From: Methylotenera_A sp046598525
GTDB taxonomy: Bacteria > Pseudomonadota > Gammaproteobacteria > Burkholderiales > Methylophilaceae
Reading direction: 5' to 3'
DNA: 64,000 nt
NCBI GenBank assembly: GCA_046598525.1
Contig: JBKJIJ010000011.1
Location: forward strand, 102,111-166,110
The position numbers were made by a program, and so were the translations under genes. This document shows positions 43,553-53,548 of the stretch, in pieces. The notes under the pieces were generated by a model. It was not told where the DNA came from and ran no database searches. It was given only the letters and a program-made list of their open reading frames with translations. Within the stretch, counting starts at the first letter, position 1; each line of letters starts with the position of its first letter.

Positions 43553-44983
43553 GTGCTGATTTGGTTTGTTGTCGTTTATCTTGCAATTTCTATTGGAATT
43601 GGCCTGCTTGCCGCTACCCGCGTTCATAATACAAAAGATTATGCTGTAGCCGGCCGCCACTTGCCCTTGCCCGTGGTAATGGCCACCGTTTTTGCCACTT
43701 GGTTTGGCGCAGAGGCGGTATTTGGCGTATCGGCCACATTTGTGAAAGAAGGCCTAAATGGCGTAGCGGCCGATCCATTTGGCTCTAGCATGTGCTTAAT
43801 TATTGCCGGCTTTTTCTTCTCTACTCAATTATACAAACTCAATATCATCACGCTGGGTGATTTTTACCGCATGCGCTATAACCGCACGGTAGAAGTGCTC
43901 ACCACCATCGCTATCGTTGTATCGTATTTAGGCTGGGTAGCCGCGCAAATAAAGGCTTTAGGCTTAATCTTTAATATGATTACGCATGGTGCTATTAGTG
44001 AAGAAATGGGCATGATTATTGGCATGGCCATCGTGCTCACCTACACAACTTTGGGCGGCATGCTGTCAGTAGCGGTATTAGATTTTGTGCAGATGATTGT
44101 GGTGATTGGCGGCCTGCTATACATCGGCAGCATTGTGTCTGGCATGACAGGCGGCGTAGCGCCAGTAATAGAGCACGCCAGAGCCGCTGGTAAGCTGGAT
44201 TTTTTTCCCAAAGGAAGTGATGTTTGGGTGTGGATTACCTTTTTGGGCGGCTGGATCACCATGATGTTGGGTAGCATTCCACAACAAGACGTTTTTCAGC
44301 GCATCACCTCAGCCAAAAGCGCAAAAATCGCGCTATGGGGCTCAATTTTAGGCGCCAGCGTTTACTTTTGCTTTACCTTTGTGCCCATGTTTATCGCCTA
44401 TTCTGCCACCTTAATAGACCCCGCCGTATTCGGCAAATTGGTACTTGAAGATTCTCAACGCGTATTGCCAACATTGGTATTAACGCACACGCCACTGTTA
44501 GCACAAGCCATATTCTTTGGCGCTGTACTATCCGCCATTATGAGCTGCTCATCCGCCACGCTACTGGCACCTTCGGTTAGTTTTGCCGAAAATATCGTTA
44601 AAGCATTTGTACCCAATATGAATGATGTAGAATTTTTGCGGGTGATGCGGATATGCTTGGTTGGATTCGGATTATGTGTGCTGGTGTACGCATTAAATTC
44701 GGATTTAACCATATTTGGCATGGTTGAATCCGCCTATAAAATCACCCTAGCCGGTGCGTTTATACCACTTGTATTTGGCGCATTTTGGAAACACTCAACC
44801 AGCCAAGGCGCCCTATTCGCCATTATCGGCGGCATTGGCAGCTGGTTAATCATTGAGTTAACACTAGGTGAAAAAAGCCTAGTTCCACCGCAACTAATCG
44901 GCTTAGCGGTAAGCACAGTGGGTATGGTTATCGGCTCATTATTACCGCAGAAATTTGGCGTGGTTTATATGCACCAAGGTTAA
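43553..44983 (+). CDS. Sodium:solute symporter family transporter
   Basis: A 476-residue SSS-family permease with about 13 hydrophobic segments. Family marks: VHNTKDYAVAGRHLPLPVVMATVFATWFGAEAVFG near the N-terminus, VVSYLGWVAAQIKALG, GSIPQQDVFQRITSAKSAK and SAIMSCSSATLLAPS. The start is a GTG at 43553 with AAGG some distance upstream. The substrate cannot be deduced; the family covers proline, pantothenate, acetate, choline and others. Last gene of the run that begins at the DUF971 gene, convergent with mutM. Confidence 0.9.
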   Translation: MLIWFVVVYLAISIGIGLLAATRVHNTKDYAVAGRHLPLPVVMATVFATWFGAEAVFGVSATFVKEGLNGVAADPFGSSMCLIIAGFFFSTQLYKLNIITLGDFYRMRYNRTVEVLTTIAIVVSYLGWVAAQIKALGLIFNMITHGAISEEMGMIIGMAIVLTYTTLGGMLSVAVLDFVQMIVVIGGLLYIGSIVSGMTGGVAPVIEHARAAGKLDFFPKGSDVWVWITFLGGWITMMLGSIPQQDVFQRITSAKSAKIALWGSILGASVYFCFTFVPMFIAYSATLIDPAVFGKLVLEDSQRVLPTLVLTHTPLLAQAIFFGAVLSAIMSCSSATLLAPSVSFAENIVKAFVPNMNDVEFLRVMRICLVGFGLCVLVYALNSDLTIFGMVESAYKITLAGAFIPLVFGAFWKHSTSQGALFAIIGGIGSWLIIELTLGEKSLVPPQLIGLAVSTVGMVIGSLLPQKFGVVYMHQG

Positions 44984-45015
44984 ATGATGAGTAGTTAATA
45001 CTCACAAGAATTGCA

Positions 45016-45858
45016 TTATTTAAGCTGGCACTTTTCGCAATAAAAAGTAGAGCGTTGCCCTAAACGAATGTTTTTAATAACCCTGGCGCATACCTTACAT
45101 AACTCACCAGCACGTCCATAGACAAAATATTCTTGTTGAAAGTAACCAGGGTTGCCATCAGCACCAAAAAAATCGCGCAGGCTGCTGCCGCCAGCATTTA
45201 AAGAATCGTTTAGAGTAGATTTAATCTCTGCAACTAATGTTTTACATTGCTTTAATGTAAGCTGTTTTGCAGGCATTTCGGGGTGGATACGTGCGCGAAA
45301 TAACGATTCTGACGCATAAATATTGCCTACTCCCACCACCAAATGGCCATCCATAATGGTGACTTTTACTGCCGCCGTGCGTGTGCGAATGGAATCATAT
45401 AAATACTGTGCGTTAAAGTCAGCGTCCAACGGTTCTGGGCCAAGCACGCTAATCAGCTTGTGCTCATTTGGATTTTCACCCGCCCACAACACAGCGCCAA
45501 AACGGCGCGGATCGCGCAATCTTAATACGCGGCCATCATCAAACACTATATCAAAGTGATCATGCTTTTCGGGTGGATAATTGCGCTCTAGCAAGCAAAT
45601 GCGGCCAGACATGCCCAAGTGCAAAAGCAAGGTACCGCATGGGCTAATGGTATCGCCAGAAACAGCGCCAAATTCAGCCAAAATATACTTGGCACGGCGC
45701 GTTAAGTTGATTAGTTTTTTGTTGTGTAGTGTTTCTGGCAAGTGCGCTGGAATCGGCCAACGCATGCTGGCATTACGAATCACCACTGCAGTGACATTTT
45801 GATTAATTAGAGGCAACAAGCCGCGGCGCGTTATTTCTACCTCGGGTAATTCAGGCAT
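45016..45858 (-). CDS. mutM: Formamidopyrimidine-DNA glycosylase
   Basis: MutM/Fpg removes 8-oxoguanine and formamidopyrimidines and nicks the DNA. 280 residues. The N-terminal PELPEVE gives the catalytic Pro and Glu, the conserved Lys is in RRAKYIL, the H2TH region has VGVGNIYASESLF, and a C-terminal zinc finger has CKVCARVI and CEKCQ. The ligand spacing is intact. It lies 12 bp downstream of the DUF4340 gene on the same strand. Confidence 0.97.
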   Translation of the reverse strand: MPELPEVEITRRGLLPLINQNVTAVVIRNASMRWPIPAHLPETLHNKKLINLTRRAKYILAEFGAVSGDTISPCGTLLLHLGMSGRICLLERNYPPEKHDHFDIVFDDGRVLRLRDPRRFGAVLWAGENPNEHKLISVLGPEPLDADFNAQYLYDSIRTRTAAVKVTIMDGHLVVGVGNIYASESLFRARIHPEMPAKQLTLKQCKTLVAEIKSTLNDSLNAGGSSLRDFFGADGNPGYFQQEYFVYGRAGELCKVCARVIKNIRLGQRSTFYCEKCQLK

Positions 45859-45870
45859 GCCAGTTAAACG

Positions 45871-46764
45871 CTATTTTAGGTTGATGGGCGGATTCAACAT
45901 GGTGAATCCAACATCATTACTAAAGTGATACAAAATACCTTCATCAGGCCGGCCTAATAGCAATTCTGGCGATTCTTGAATTTTGTCAAAATGAATTTTT
46001 TTGCCGTTTTTAAGCTTAATTTCAAACGATGGATAGGTGGTTTTGCGGTCTGGAGAATAAAGCTCTACCGATTTGGCTGGGCTTTGTTTCCAGCTAAAAT
46101 CCAGCCATTCATTCAGTTCATTTTGCGATGGCTTGGCTTTTGCCACGTTCACTTTCCAATTGCCATCGTTTATATCCACATTTAATCGCATTTCTTCCCA
46201 CTGCTCTAAACGTGAAAAATCAAAACCGCTAATCTGCTTAGCCTCAAAAGGTGAAAGCGGTAATTTATCTACTAATTCAACGGTTTGCACACTGGCGGCT
46301 TCGGCATAACCCGCTTGCACCAAATACACGGCATCTTTATAAGCAACATACTGCAGCTCTGTTACTGGATTATGCGTGCCAAACACAAACTCTTTAGTAC
46401 CTTTGCTGCCAGATAGCTGCAATTTAAGCTCTGGATTAGTTAAGCCATATTTTTCTAAATTATTTGCTGAATATTTATCTTGGCTGGTGGCCGCAATTAT
46501 TGACAATATGCGTTGCACAGACATTTGATCGGCGCGCGCTTTGTAAGGCGCTGTCATTTGCCAAAAGCCGTCTACTTTTTCAAAATTAACCGCTTTAAGC
46601 GCCGGAAACTCAATTTTAATCGCATTAAAATCGGCTAATTTTAAATCAGAAACGGAATACTCTGTTTGCGCTTCTGTGCTGGTTTGTGGGCGCAAATACA
46701 AAAAGGCAACTAAGCCGCCAATTAGCAGCAACATCACCACGTTTAATATCCATCTATTTTTCAT
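45871..46764 (-). CDS. DUF4340 domain protein
   Basis: A 297-residue protein with one N-terminal membrane segment (WILNVVMLLLIGGLVAFLYLRP) and an extracytoplasmic DUF4340 region, recognisable from YSVSDLKLADFNAIKIEF, FWQMTAPYKARADQMSVQRILSIIA and QDKYSANNLEKYGL. DUF4340 genes commonly follow GldG-like genes of ABC-2 systems, as here. Function unknown; probably a membrane-anchored accessory part of the transporter. Confidence 0.85.
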   Translation of the reverse strand: MKNRWILNVVMLLLIGGLVAFLYLRPQTSTEAQTEYSVSDLKLADFNAIKIEFPALKAVNFEKVDGFWQMTAPYKARADQMSVQRILSIIAATSQDKYSANNLEKYGLTNPELKLQLSGSKGTKEFVFGTHNPVTELQYVAYKDAVYLVQAGYAEAASVQTVELVDKLPLSPFEAKQISGFDFSRLEQWEEMRLNVDINDGNWKVNVAKAKPSQNELNEWLDFSWKQSPAKSVELYSPDRKTTYPSFEIKLKNGKKIHFDKIQESPELLLGRPDEGILYHFSNDVGFTMLNPPINLK

Positions 46765-46858
46765 TTTTTACTAACCTAAATCTTAAGCCTAAATTTTTAA
46801 GCCTAAGTTTGCAAGACTGAATTATATAAACGCCTGAATTTTTTAAGCGTAAGCAAAC

Positions 46859-48253
46859 TTAAGCTTTTCTACGTTTCCACCACAACCAAAAACCCGCTAC
46901 AAAAAAGCCAAGCGGAATAAAGTATTGAAAGCCGTGAAATACAATCCAAGCCACAGCATGGCCTGTCGCATCACTTGGAATGGTCATATTAATGTCTTTA
47001 AGCGGCATCGGTTGAATGCTGATTAACTTATCGTCACCCGCCAACCAGTTCACCACATTGATACCAAAATCTAAGTTGCCGCCGTTGGTAATAAAGGTAT
47101 TGGATAAAAAGTTGGCATTACCCATCACCACTACGCGCTGGCCTTTTTTACCATATTCGCGCTCTAACGCCACGCCAATATTAATTGGGCCGCGTTTGTC
47201 AGTTTTTTCATCAAACACTACTTTTTGGTTTTTAACACCAGCTGCAGATTTATCTGACTCTAGCCAGCCATTTGGCGCCACTTCTACCAAACGCCCTACT
47301 TTCCAGCCAAATTCGTCCGATGCTTGCGCATCTACTTCATGCGCCTCAGGAAAAAGCGTGCGCAATTGAAAATTACGCGTAATCGGATGATCACCATAAA
47401 GTGAAGCAAACGCTACTTTTGCGTCAGCACCATATTGCGCGGCGGTCATATCCACCGCAATGCCAGGCGAAACTTTAATGCCTAAGTAATCAGCCACTTC
47501 TTGCATGCCGCGTAGATTATTGTCATCCAGCAACCACAATACATTGCCGCCCGCTTCTAAGTACGCTTTGATTTTTTTAGCTTCAATATCGCTCACATCC
47601 ACTTGTGGACTGGCAATCACCAACATCGCGCCATTGGCAGGCACCGCTTGGGCAATGGTTAAATCGGGGTTGGCAAATTTAAAGCCTTTGGCCTCAAGCT
47701 GTTTACCAAATTCGCCAATATCGTGATTTTTAATGCCCTGCAAATGGCGTTCACCGTGACCATCTAAAAACATCACTGCCTGAGTATTGGTGCGCGATAG
47801 ACGCACTAATAAGTTAGTCATTTCTTGCTCGGCAAATGGCGGATTAATATGCTCAGAACGCTTGTTGTATTCCACAACCGTTTCACCATCTTGCTTAACG
47901 CCAGCTTCTTGCGCCAGCTTTGGCTCTTCAGATGGGTTAATAAAAGTGAGCGTGATATTTTTCTTTTCACGCTGATAACGCGCCACAAAATCGACCATGC
48001 CTTTTCTAAAGGTATCGCCGCGGTTGGCATCATCGTTAGTCGCGTAAACCGTAATATTCACAGGGTCTTTCATCTGTTTTAAGATGTTTACACTGCCTTG
48101 CGTAAGAATATTGCGGTTAGCTTGCGTAATATCTTTGGCAACGCGATACTGATTGCTTAAATAGCCAAGCAAAACTACCAATAATACAAATAAAACGACA
48201 AATAACCAGCTTTGTGCCAGCATTTGAAAACGTAGGTTGCGATTAATTTTCAT
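46859..48253 (-). CDS. GldG-like ABC-type auxiliary membrane protein
   Basis: A 464-residue protein: N-terminal membrane segment (LFVVLFVLLVVLLGYLSNQY), a large extracytoplasmic part with the GldG/DUF4350-like patterns ITVYATNDD, DGHGERHLQG and LEAGGNVLWLLDD, and a C-terminal membrane segment (FHGFQYFIPLGFFVAGFWLWW). In Bacteroidetes GldG supports gliding (family knowledge); in proteobacteria the related operon's job is unclear. It follows the permease gene by 4 bp. Confidence 0.87.
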   Translation of the reverse strand: MKINRNLRFQMLAQSWLFVVLFVLLVVLLGYLSNQYRVAKDITQANRNILTQGSVNILKQMKDPVNITVYATNDDANRGDTFRKGMVDFVARYQREKKNITLTFINPSEEPKLAQEAGVKQDGETVVEYNKRSEHINPPFAEQEMTNLLVRLSRTNTQAVMFLDGHGERHLQGIKNHDIGEFGKQLEAKGFKFANPDLTIAQAVPANGAMLVIASPQVDVSDIEAKKIKAYLEAGGNVLWLLDDNNLRGMQEVADYLGIKVSPGIAVDMTAAQYGADAKVAFASLYGDHPITRNFQLRTLFPEAHEVDAQASDEFGWKVGRLVEVAPNGWLESDKSAAGVKNQKVVFDEKTDKRGPINIGVALEREYGKKGQRVVVMGNANFLSNTFITNGGNLDFGINVVNWLAGDDKLISIQPMPLKDINMTIPSDATGHAVAWIVFHGFQYFIPLGFFVAGFWLWWKRRKA

Positions 48254-48257
48254 ACAA

Positions 48258-49004
48258 CTAGCCTCTTAAACGGTCTGCATCTAAGCGACGAATGGTTAAT
48301 ATTAAAAAAGTAGCGATAAACAAAATAAAGTAGGCAATATCGGCGCTATCTATCAAGCCACCGGCAAACGATTGAAAGTGTTTCATCAGTGACAGTTGCG
48401 CCATGGTATTGCTTGGGTCGCCAGCAAAAAAGCGGTCTAAAATCATTAGCGCGAACAGGGCAATAAAGCTCAAAATGGCCGCTACTACTGGCTGCGAAGT
48501 TAAGCTTGAAAAATATAATCCCAGCGCTGAAAAGCTAGCCACCAATAAAAACAAGCCCAGTGAGTTAGCTAAAATATAGCCAAAATCGATATCTGACCAA
48601 ATGTTAAGTGTGAATAACATCAATGCGATATACACGATTAAGATGCTTAAAAATGCCACCAAGCCGACAAATTTACCCAAGACAATTTCAGTTAATGATA
48701 AAGGCGCGCTGAATAAAAACGGCAAAGTCTGGCTGCGGCGTTCTTCACTAATTAAGCGCATGGATAACAGCGGCACGGCAAACAACATAATAAACGAAGC
48801 CAAACCATATACTGTTTGGCCGACAAACTGCGTTACACCATAACGCTCTGCTGGGCGAATGGCGCCAGACATTACTTCAAAATAATCATTTACGCCGTTT
48901 AAATAATAAGTGCCAAATGCAAACATTAAAAGGGCCAGAATAATCCAGCCCATTGGCGATGCAAATACACTTTTTAGTTCTTTTCTTGCCACATTTAAAA
49001 TCAT
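48258..49004 (-). CDS. ABC-2 type permease, GldF-like
   Basis: A 248-residue permease with six hydrophobic segments, starting VARKELKSVFASPMGWIILALL, which is the GldF/NosY-type N-terminus. The SEERRSQTLPFLFSAPLSLTEIVLGKF segment in the middle is the usual cytoplasmic loop that contacts the ATPase. It sits between the ATPase and GldG-like genes and forms one operon with them. Confidence 0.88.
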   Translation of the reverse strand: MILNVARKELKSVFASPMGWIILALLMFAFGTYYLNGVNDYFEVMSGAIRPAERYGVTQFVGQTVYGLASFIMLFAVPLLSMRLISEERRSQTLPFLFSAPLSLTEIVLGKFVGLVAFLSILIVYIALMLFTLNIWSDIDFGYILANSLGLFLLVASFSALGLYFSSLTSQPVVAAILSFIALFALMILDRFFAGDPSNTMAQLSLMKHFQSFAGGLIDSADIAYFILFIATFLILTIRRLDADRLRG

Positions 49005-49015
49005 GCTTTATTCCT

Positions 49016-49969
49016 TTAAGCCGCTGACGATTCGGCCAAAGCCGCGTCTTGATAAGTTAATTGCACAAACACATCTTCTAAACTGGTTTGATCTGGCGCA
49101 ATTTGGTACAAGCCCCAACCATTTTGAACCGCCGCTTGCACAATTGCTTCGTGCGGCATGCTATTTTCGGCAAAACGCACGCGCATCATATTGTTTTCTA
49201 ACGTTTCAGCTTCACTCACGCCTGCAATTTGCAATAAATCGGCCGCTTGTGGCGCATTTTTAAAACCAATTAATAATTTATTACCAATGCGCTGACGTTT
49301 TAATACCTCAATGCCGCCATTAAATACCAGCTTGCCTTTATCGATAATCTGCACATGGTCACACACCATTTCCACCTCTGGCAAAATGTGTGTGGATAAA
49401 ATTACGCTGTGATCGGTGCCAATTTCGCGAATTAAGGTACGAATATCGCGGATTTGAATTGGGTCTAAACCAACGGTTGGCTCATCTAAAATCACCACCA
49501 TTGGGTTATGAATAATGGCTTGCGCAATGCCCACACGTTGTTGATAGCCGTTAGATAAGTTCTCAATCAAACGCTTACTCATGTGCGTTAGGCCGCAACG
49601 CTCTTTGGCATTATCAACCGCTTTTTTAATGTTGCGACTTGGCACACGGTGCAATCTGGCGGCAATGGTTAGATATTCGTCTACGGTAAATTCTTTATAC
49701 AGCGGGCGCATTTCAGGCAAATAACCAATCAAAGCCTTGGCTTCTTTTGGGTTCTCAATCATATCAATGCCGCAGATTTTGACTGAGCCAGCGCTTGGCG
49801 CCAAGTTACCAGTCAGCATTTTCATGGTGGTGGATTTGCCTGCGCCGTTTGGCCCTAAAAAGCCTAACACTTGGCCTTGAGTAAGGTTAAAGCTAACGTT
49901 ACTCACTGCCTCGCGGCCACCATAAATACGCGTCAGCTCTGACGCTTCTACTGTTAAATTTGTCATCAT
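49016..49969 (-). CDS. ABC transporter ATP-binding protein, GldA-like
   Basis: A 317-residue ATPase with Walker A GPNGAGKST, Q-loop IGYLPEMRPLY, signature LSNGYQQRVGIAQA and Walker B VVILDEPTVGLD, plus the H-loop STHILPEVE. The C-terminal 80 residues are the DrrA/GldA-type extension. First gene of the four-gene operon ending with DUF4340; mutM follows that. Divergent from the TPR gene, with a 240 bp promoter gap. Confidence 0.9.
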   Translation of the reverse strand: MMTNLTVEASELTRIYGGREAVSNVSFNLTQGQVLGFLGPNGAGKSTTMKMLTGNLAPSAGSVKICGIDMIENPKEAKALIGYLPEMRPLYKEFTVDEYLTIAARLHRVPSRNIKKAVDNAKERCGLTHMSKRLIENLSNGYQQRVGIAQAIIHNPMVVILDEPTVGLDPIQIRDIRTLIREIGTDHSVILSTHILPEVEMVCDHVQIIDKGKLVFNGGIEVLKRQRIGNKLLIGFKNAPQAADLLQIAGVSEAETLENNMMRVRFAENSMPHEAIVQAAVQNGWGLYQIAPDQTSLEDVFVQLTYQDAALAESSAA

Positions 49970-50209
49970 GATTGTCTTAATTCGTTGCCTAAACTCAATG
50001 GCTTTTAAGAAACAAAATCGCTAGATTAGTTTCAAGCAAAAAGTTATAGTCTTATATAAATACAAATGAAATATTGCTTAACCTTTAATTATGGATGAAC
50101 TTGCATTAACTGTCACGGACTAAACATTAAGTTGACATTAATGTAGCAAAATATGGTGCTAAACATAATAATTTTAAACCATACCTTTTAAGTATCTGGA
50201 AACCAAACA

Positions 50210-51907
50210 ATGCCGCCCATCAAAAAAATTGCACTTGCACTTTTACTCTCATTTAGCACCGTTGGCAGCCTTAATGTGCTAGCCGAAACAGCGGCGCCAA
50301 TGACAAAAGCGCCCACCATTACCACGGCTAATCCAGAGTTTGTATACAAATATTTGCTGGGCGAAATTGCAGGGCAACGTGGCGATGTGACCTTGGCCAG
50401 CCAGTTATTTTTAGATTTAGCCAAACAAACACGCGATGCGCGCTTGGCAGAACGCGCGGCCAAAGCAGCCGCTTATGCCAATCAACCCGGAATTGCACTG
50501 CAAGCCGCCACATTGTGGGTTGAACTAGACCCTGCTTCGTTAGAGGCACAACAAGCTTCAAGCCAATTATTAGTCGCTAGCGGCAATTTAAAACAAGCCA
50601 AACCGCATATTCAGCAATTGCTTTCAAGAGTAGAAACGCGTGCAAATGGATTTTTGTATTTGAATACTTTGTTAGCTAACCAAAAAGATAAAAACGAAGT
50701 TTTAGAATCGATTAAAGAGTTTGCAGCGCCTTACCAAACCTTGCCCGAAGCACGATTAGCATTAGCGCAAGCCGCCATTAATGCCGATAACAATGCATTT
50801 GCCAAAACCGAACTGCAAGCTGCCGATAATTTGCGCCCAGGTTGGGAAATTGCCGCGCAATTGCAAGGCCAGATACTGTTTAAAGAGTCCCCCAGCAAAG
50901 CAATTACGTTTTATCAAGATTTTTTAAAGAAATACCCAAAAGCCAGCGAAGTTCGTATGACTTACGCCAAAACATTGGTGAATCAAAAACGCCATGCCGA
51001 GGCAAAACCTGAGTTTTTAAAACTGGTTGAAGATTCAAAAGGTAGCCCAGAAATTAGCGCCGTTGTTGGTTTATTATCATTAGAATCAAACGATTACAGT
51101 GATGCCGATAAATATTTTGAGCGCGCGTTAGCCAGTGGTTTTAAAGAGCCAGATCAGCTGTATATTTATTTAGGCCGCAGTGCGGAGCGTCAAAAAAATG
51201 ATGCGAAAGCACTAACTTGGTACGATAAAATTCAGCCTAATAGTGAGCGTTTTTTAGAAGGCCGACTTTCTGCCGCCAACGTGATAGCGCGCACCAAAAA
51301 TGTGGATGCCGCGATTACCATGTTAGATAACGTGGATGAATTAACGCCAGAGCAGCAAATTGTGGTGATTCAAACGCAAGCCAATATGTTGGGCCAAGCC
51401 AAACGCCATCAAGAATCGTTTGATTTAATGGGCACTGCCGTTAAAAACACCCCAAACTCGCCAGAGCTAATTTACGATTACGCCATGGCGGCTGAACGCT
51501 TGGGCAAACTAGATGTGATGGAAACCGAATTGCGTAAAGTGATTCGCTTAAAACCCGATTTTGCAGCCGCGTATAACGCGCTTGGCTATTCATTTGCCGA
51601 TCGTAATATTAAGTTAGATGAAGCCAAAACCTTAATAGAAACCGCCTTAAAACTTCAACCTAACGACCACTACATGTTAGATAGTTTGGGCTGGGTGCAT
51701 TATCGCTTAGGCAATTTAGCGCTGGCAGTAGAAAACTTGCGCAAAGCCTACGAAATGCAAGCAGACCCAGAGATTGCCGCCCATTTAGGTGAAGTATTAT
51801 GGAAACAAGGCCAACAAGAAGAAGCCAAGAAAATTTGGGGTCTTGCTTTAAAAGAGCATCCTTCTAACGATTTATTGGTAGCGACTGCCAAAAAATTTAA
51901 ATCTTAA
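50210..51907 (+). CDS. TPR-repeat exported protein
   Basis: A 565-residue protein with a signal peptide (MPPIKKIALALLLSFSTVGSLNVLA) and many tetratricopeptide repeats, e.g. YNALGYSFADRNIKLDEAKTLIETALKLQP and MLDSLGWVHYRLGNLALAVENLRKAY in the C-terminal third. TPR proteins at this position upstream of lolB-ispE are usual in betaproteobacteria. Periplasmic or outer-membrane-attached scaffold; partner unknown. Confidence 0.9.
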   Translation: MPPIKKIALALLLSFSTVGSLNVLAETAAPMTKAPTITTANPEFVYKYLLGEIAGQRGDVTLASQLFLDLAKQTRDARLAERAAKAAAYANQPGIALQAATLWVELDPASLEAQQASSQLLVASGNLKQAKPHIQQLLSRVETRANGFLYLNTLLANQKDKNEVLESIKEFAAPYQTLPEARLALAQAAINADNNAFAKTELQAADNLRPGWEIAAQLQGQILFKESPSKAITFYQDFLKKYPKASEVRMTYAKTLVNQKRHAEAKPEFLKLVEDSKGSPEISAVVGLLSLESNDYSDADKYFERALASGFKEPDQLYIYLGRSAERQKNDAKALTWYDKIQPNSERFLEGRLSAANVIARTKNVDAAITMLDNVDELTPEQQIVVIQTQANMLGQAKRHQESFDLMGTAVKNTPNSPELIYDYAMAAERLGKLDVMETELRKVIRLKPDFAAAYNALGYSFADRNIKLDEAKTLIETALKLQPNDHYMLDSLGWVHYRLGNLALAVENLRKAYEMQADPEIAAHLGEVLWKQGQQEEAKKIWGLALKEHPSNDLLVATAKKFKS

Positions 51908-51996
51908 TTTTCGGTACGTTATTTGGGCGCTTTATTAATGCGTGGTTTAGTAAGCGCGCATTAATAAGCTACAATCCATTTAAGTTAACCACTTAA

Positions 51997-52620
51997 ATGG
52001 ATTTTTTCTTGTTGAACTACCGCTATTTTTTAGTTTGTATTTTTGCGTTTCTAAACGCTTGCGCCGTTTTGCCTAAAACGCCAGCACAGCAGCCAGCCAC
52101 ATCAGCCGCCGTTCATCAACAACACATTGCAAAATTAAATGCCATAAAAAGCTTTTCACTAAAAGGCCGTTTAGGTGTTGTCACGCAAAAACAAGGATTT
52201 TCTGGCAGCATTAATTGGCAACACAGCGCACAAAAAGACAATATTGATGTGTTTTCGCCGTTGGGTGGGCAAATTGCCAATATCAAAAAAACGGGTTTGG
52301 GCGTTACTCTTACCCAACAAGATGGTCGCAGCATTACTGCGCAAAGTGCTGAAAGCTTAACCGAAACCACATTAGGCTTTAGATTGCCGCTGACGGGGCT
52401 TAGTGATTGGGCGCTTGGCAAACCAACATCCAGCAAGGTAGATGCCAGCACTTGGGATGCACAAGGGCGACTTTTAACGTTAAAGCAAGATGGTTGGGAT
52501 ATTAGCTATGAAAATTATGCGGATAACAACGGTGTAGCATTACCCAACAAAGTGGTGCTAAAAAGTGAGCAGCTTAATTTAAAGCTAATCGTTGAAAACT
52601 GGTCTGAAATTACTTATTAA
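51997..52620 (+). CDS. lolB: Outer membrane lipoprotein LolB
   Basis: LolB receives lipoproteins from LolA and inserts them in the outer membrane. A 207-residue lipoprotein: signal with lipobox LNAC (Cys22), then the LolB pattern FSLKGRLGVVTQKQGFSGSINWQH, VTLTQQDGR, LPLTGLSDWALGKP and NKVVLKSEQLNLKLIVENW. Followed by ispE, 19 bp on. Confidence 0.95.
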   Translation: MDFFLLNYRYFLVCIFAFLNACAVLPKTPAQQPATSAAVHQQHIAKLNAIKSFSLKGRLGVVTQKQGFSGSINWQHSAQKDNIDVFSPLGGQIANIKKTGLGVTLTQQDGRSITAQSAESLTETTLGFRLPLTGLSDWALGKPTSSKVDASTWDAQGRLLTLKQDGWDISYENYADNNGVALPNKVVLKSEQLNLKLIVENWSEITY

Positions 52621-52639
52621 TTTTATTTAATAACCTTAC

Positions 52640-53527
52640 ATGCAAGATTTTCAAACTTTTCTAGCGCCGGCAAAAATTAATTTATTTTTGCACATTACTG
52701 GTCGCCGCGCAGATGGCTATCACACTTTACAAAGCGTATTTGAGCTGCTGGATTTTTACGACATCATTCGCATTAGGGCTAATAACTCTGGCGAAATAAA
52801 GCGTGTTAACGCTGTGGCAAACGTGCCAGAAAGCCAAGATTTAACCATTCGCGCCGCACTTGCGCTACAAAAAGCCACAGGCTGCCAACAAGGCGCCGAT
52901 ATTCATGTGGAAAAGCATATTCCCATGGGCGGCGGTTTAGGTGGTGGTAGCTCAGATGCCGCTACCGTTTTATTGGCACTTAATCATTTATGGGGGTTGC
53001 ATTTAACGCGCGCGCAATTGATGCAAATTGGGCTAACCTTAGGTGCTGATGTGCCTGTGTTTATTTTTGGGAAAACCGCTTGGGCTGAAGGCATTGGTGA
53101 GCTATTGTCACCTGTCGATTTGCCGCAACAAATTACAAATAATGCGCTTGACGCCCATTATGTTGTGCTAACACCTTATATCCAGGTGCCAACAATGCAA
53201 ATTTTTGCGCATCCGCGATTGACAAGAGACACGAAACCATTGAAAATAGCGGACTTTTCAAGCACAGCATTTAATCACTTAAATAGTAAGTGTTTTAAAA
53301 ATGATCTTGAAGGCATTGTGTGTGAGTTATTTCCTGCCGTTGCATCCACCTTAAAATGGTTAAACCAATTTGGTGAAGCAAGAATGAGCGGTTCGGGAGC
53401 ATCTGTTTTTGTTAAAGTTAATTCTAAACAAATGGCGGATGAACTTTTTGCAAAAAAACCTGCCAATACCAACGGTTTTATTGCAAAAGGATTAAATAAA
53501 CACCCGCACTATGCACTAACAAAATAA
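52640..53527 (+). CDS. ispE: 4-diphosphocytidyl-2-C-methyl-D-erythritol kinase
   Basis: IspE phosphorylates CDP-ME in the MEP isoprenoid pathway. The 295-residue GHMP kinase has PAKINLFLHITGRRADGYHTL, the ATP loop IPMGGGLGGGSSDAATVLLAL, and GSGASVFV near the C-terminus. Between lolB and tRNA-Gln; the tRNA begins 21 bp after its stop, so both may be on one transcript. Confidence 0.96.
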   Translation: MQDFQTFLAPAKINLFLHITGRRADGYHTLQSVFELLDFYDIIRIRANNSGEIKRVNAVANVPESQDLTIRAALALQKATGCQQGADIHVEKHIPMGGGLGGGSSDAATVLLALNHLWGLHLTRAQLMQIGLTLGADVPVFIFGKTAWAEGIGELLSPVDLPQQITNNALDAHYVVLTPYIQVPTMQIFAHPRLTRDTKPLKIADFSSTAFNHLNSKCFKNDLEGIVCELFPAVASTLKWLNQFGEARMSGSGASVFVKVNSKQMADELFAKKPANTNGFIAKGLNKHPHYALTK

Positions 53528-53548
53528 TAGTTAGTTGTTTGATTATAT

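Noticed and set aside
46770..46820. Repeated word AAGCCTAA between the DUF4340 and GldG-like genes
   Set aside because: Only two or three short imperfect copies; could be chance in AT-rich DNA.
51936..51966. Inverted repeat ATTAATGCG / CGCATTAAT between the TPR gene and lolB as a terminator
   Set aside because: No T run follows and the next gene starts about 30 nt on; function unclear.
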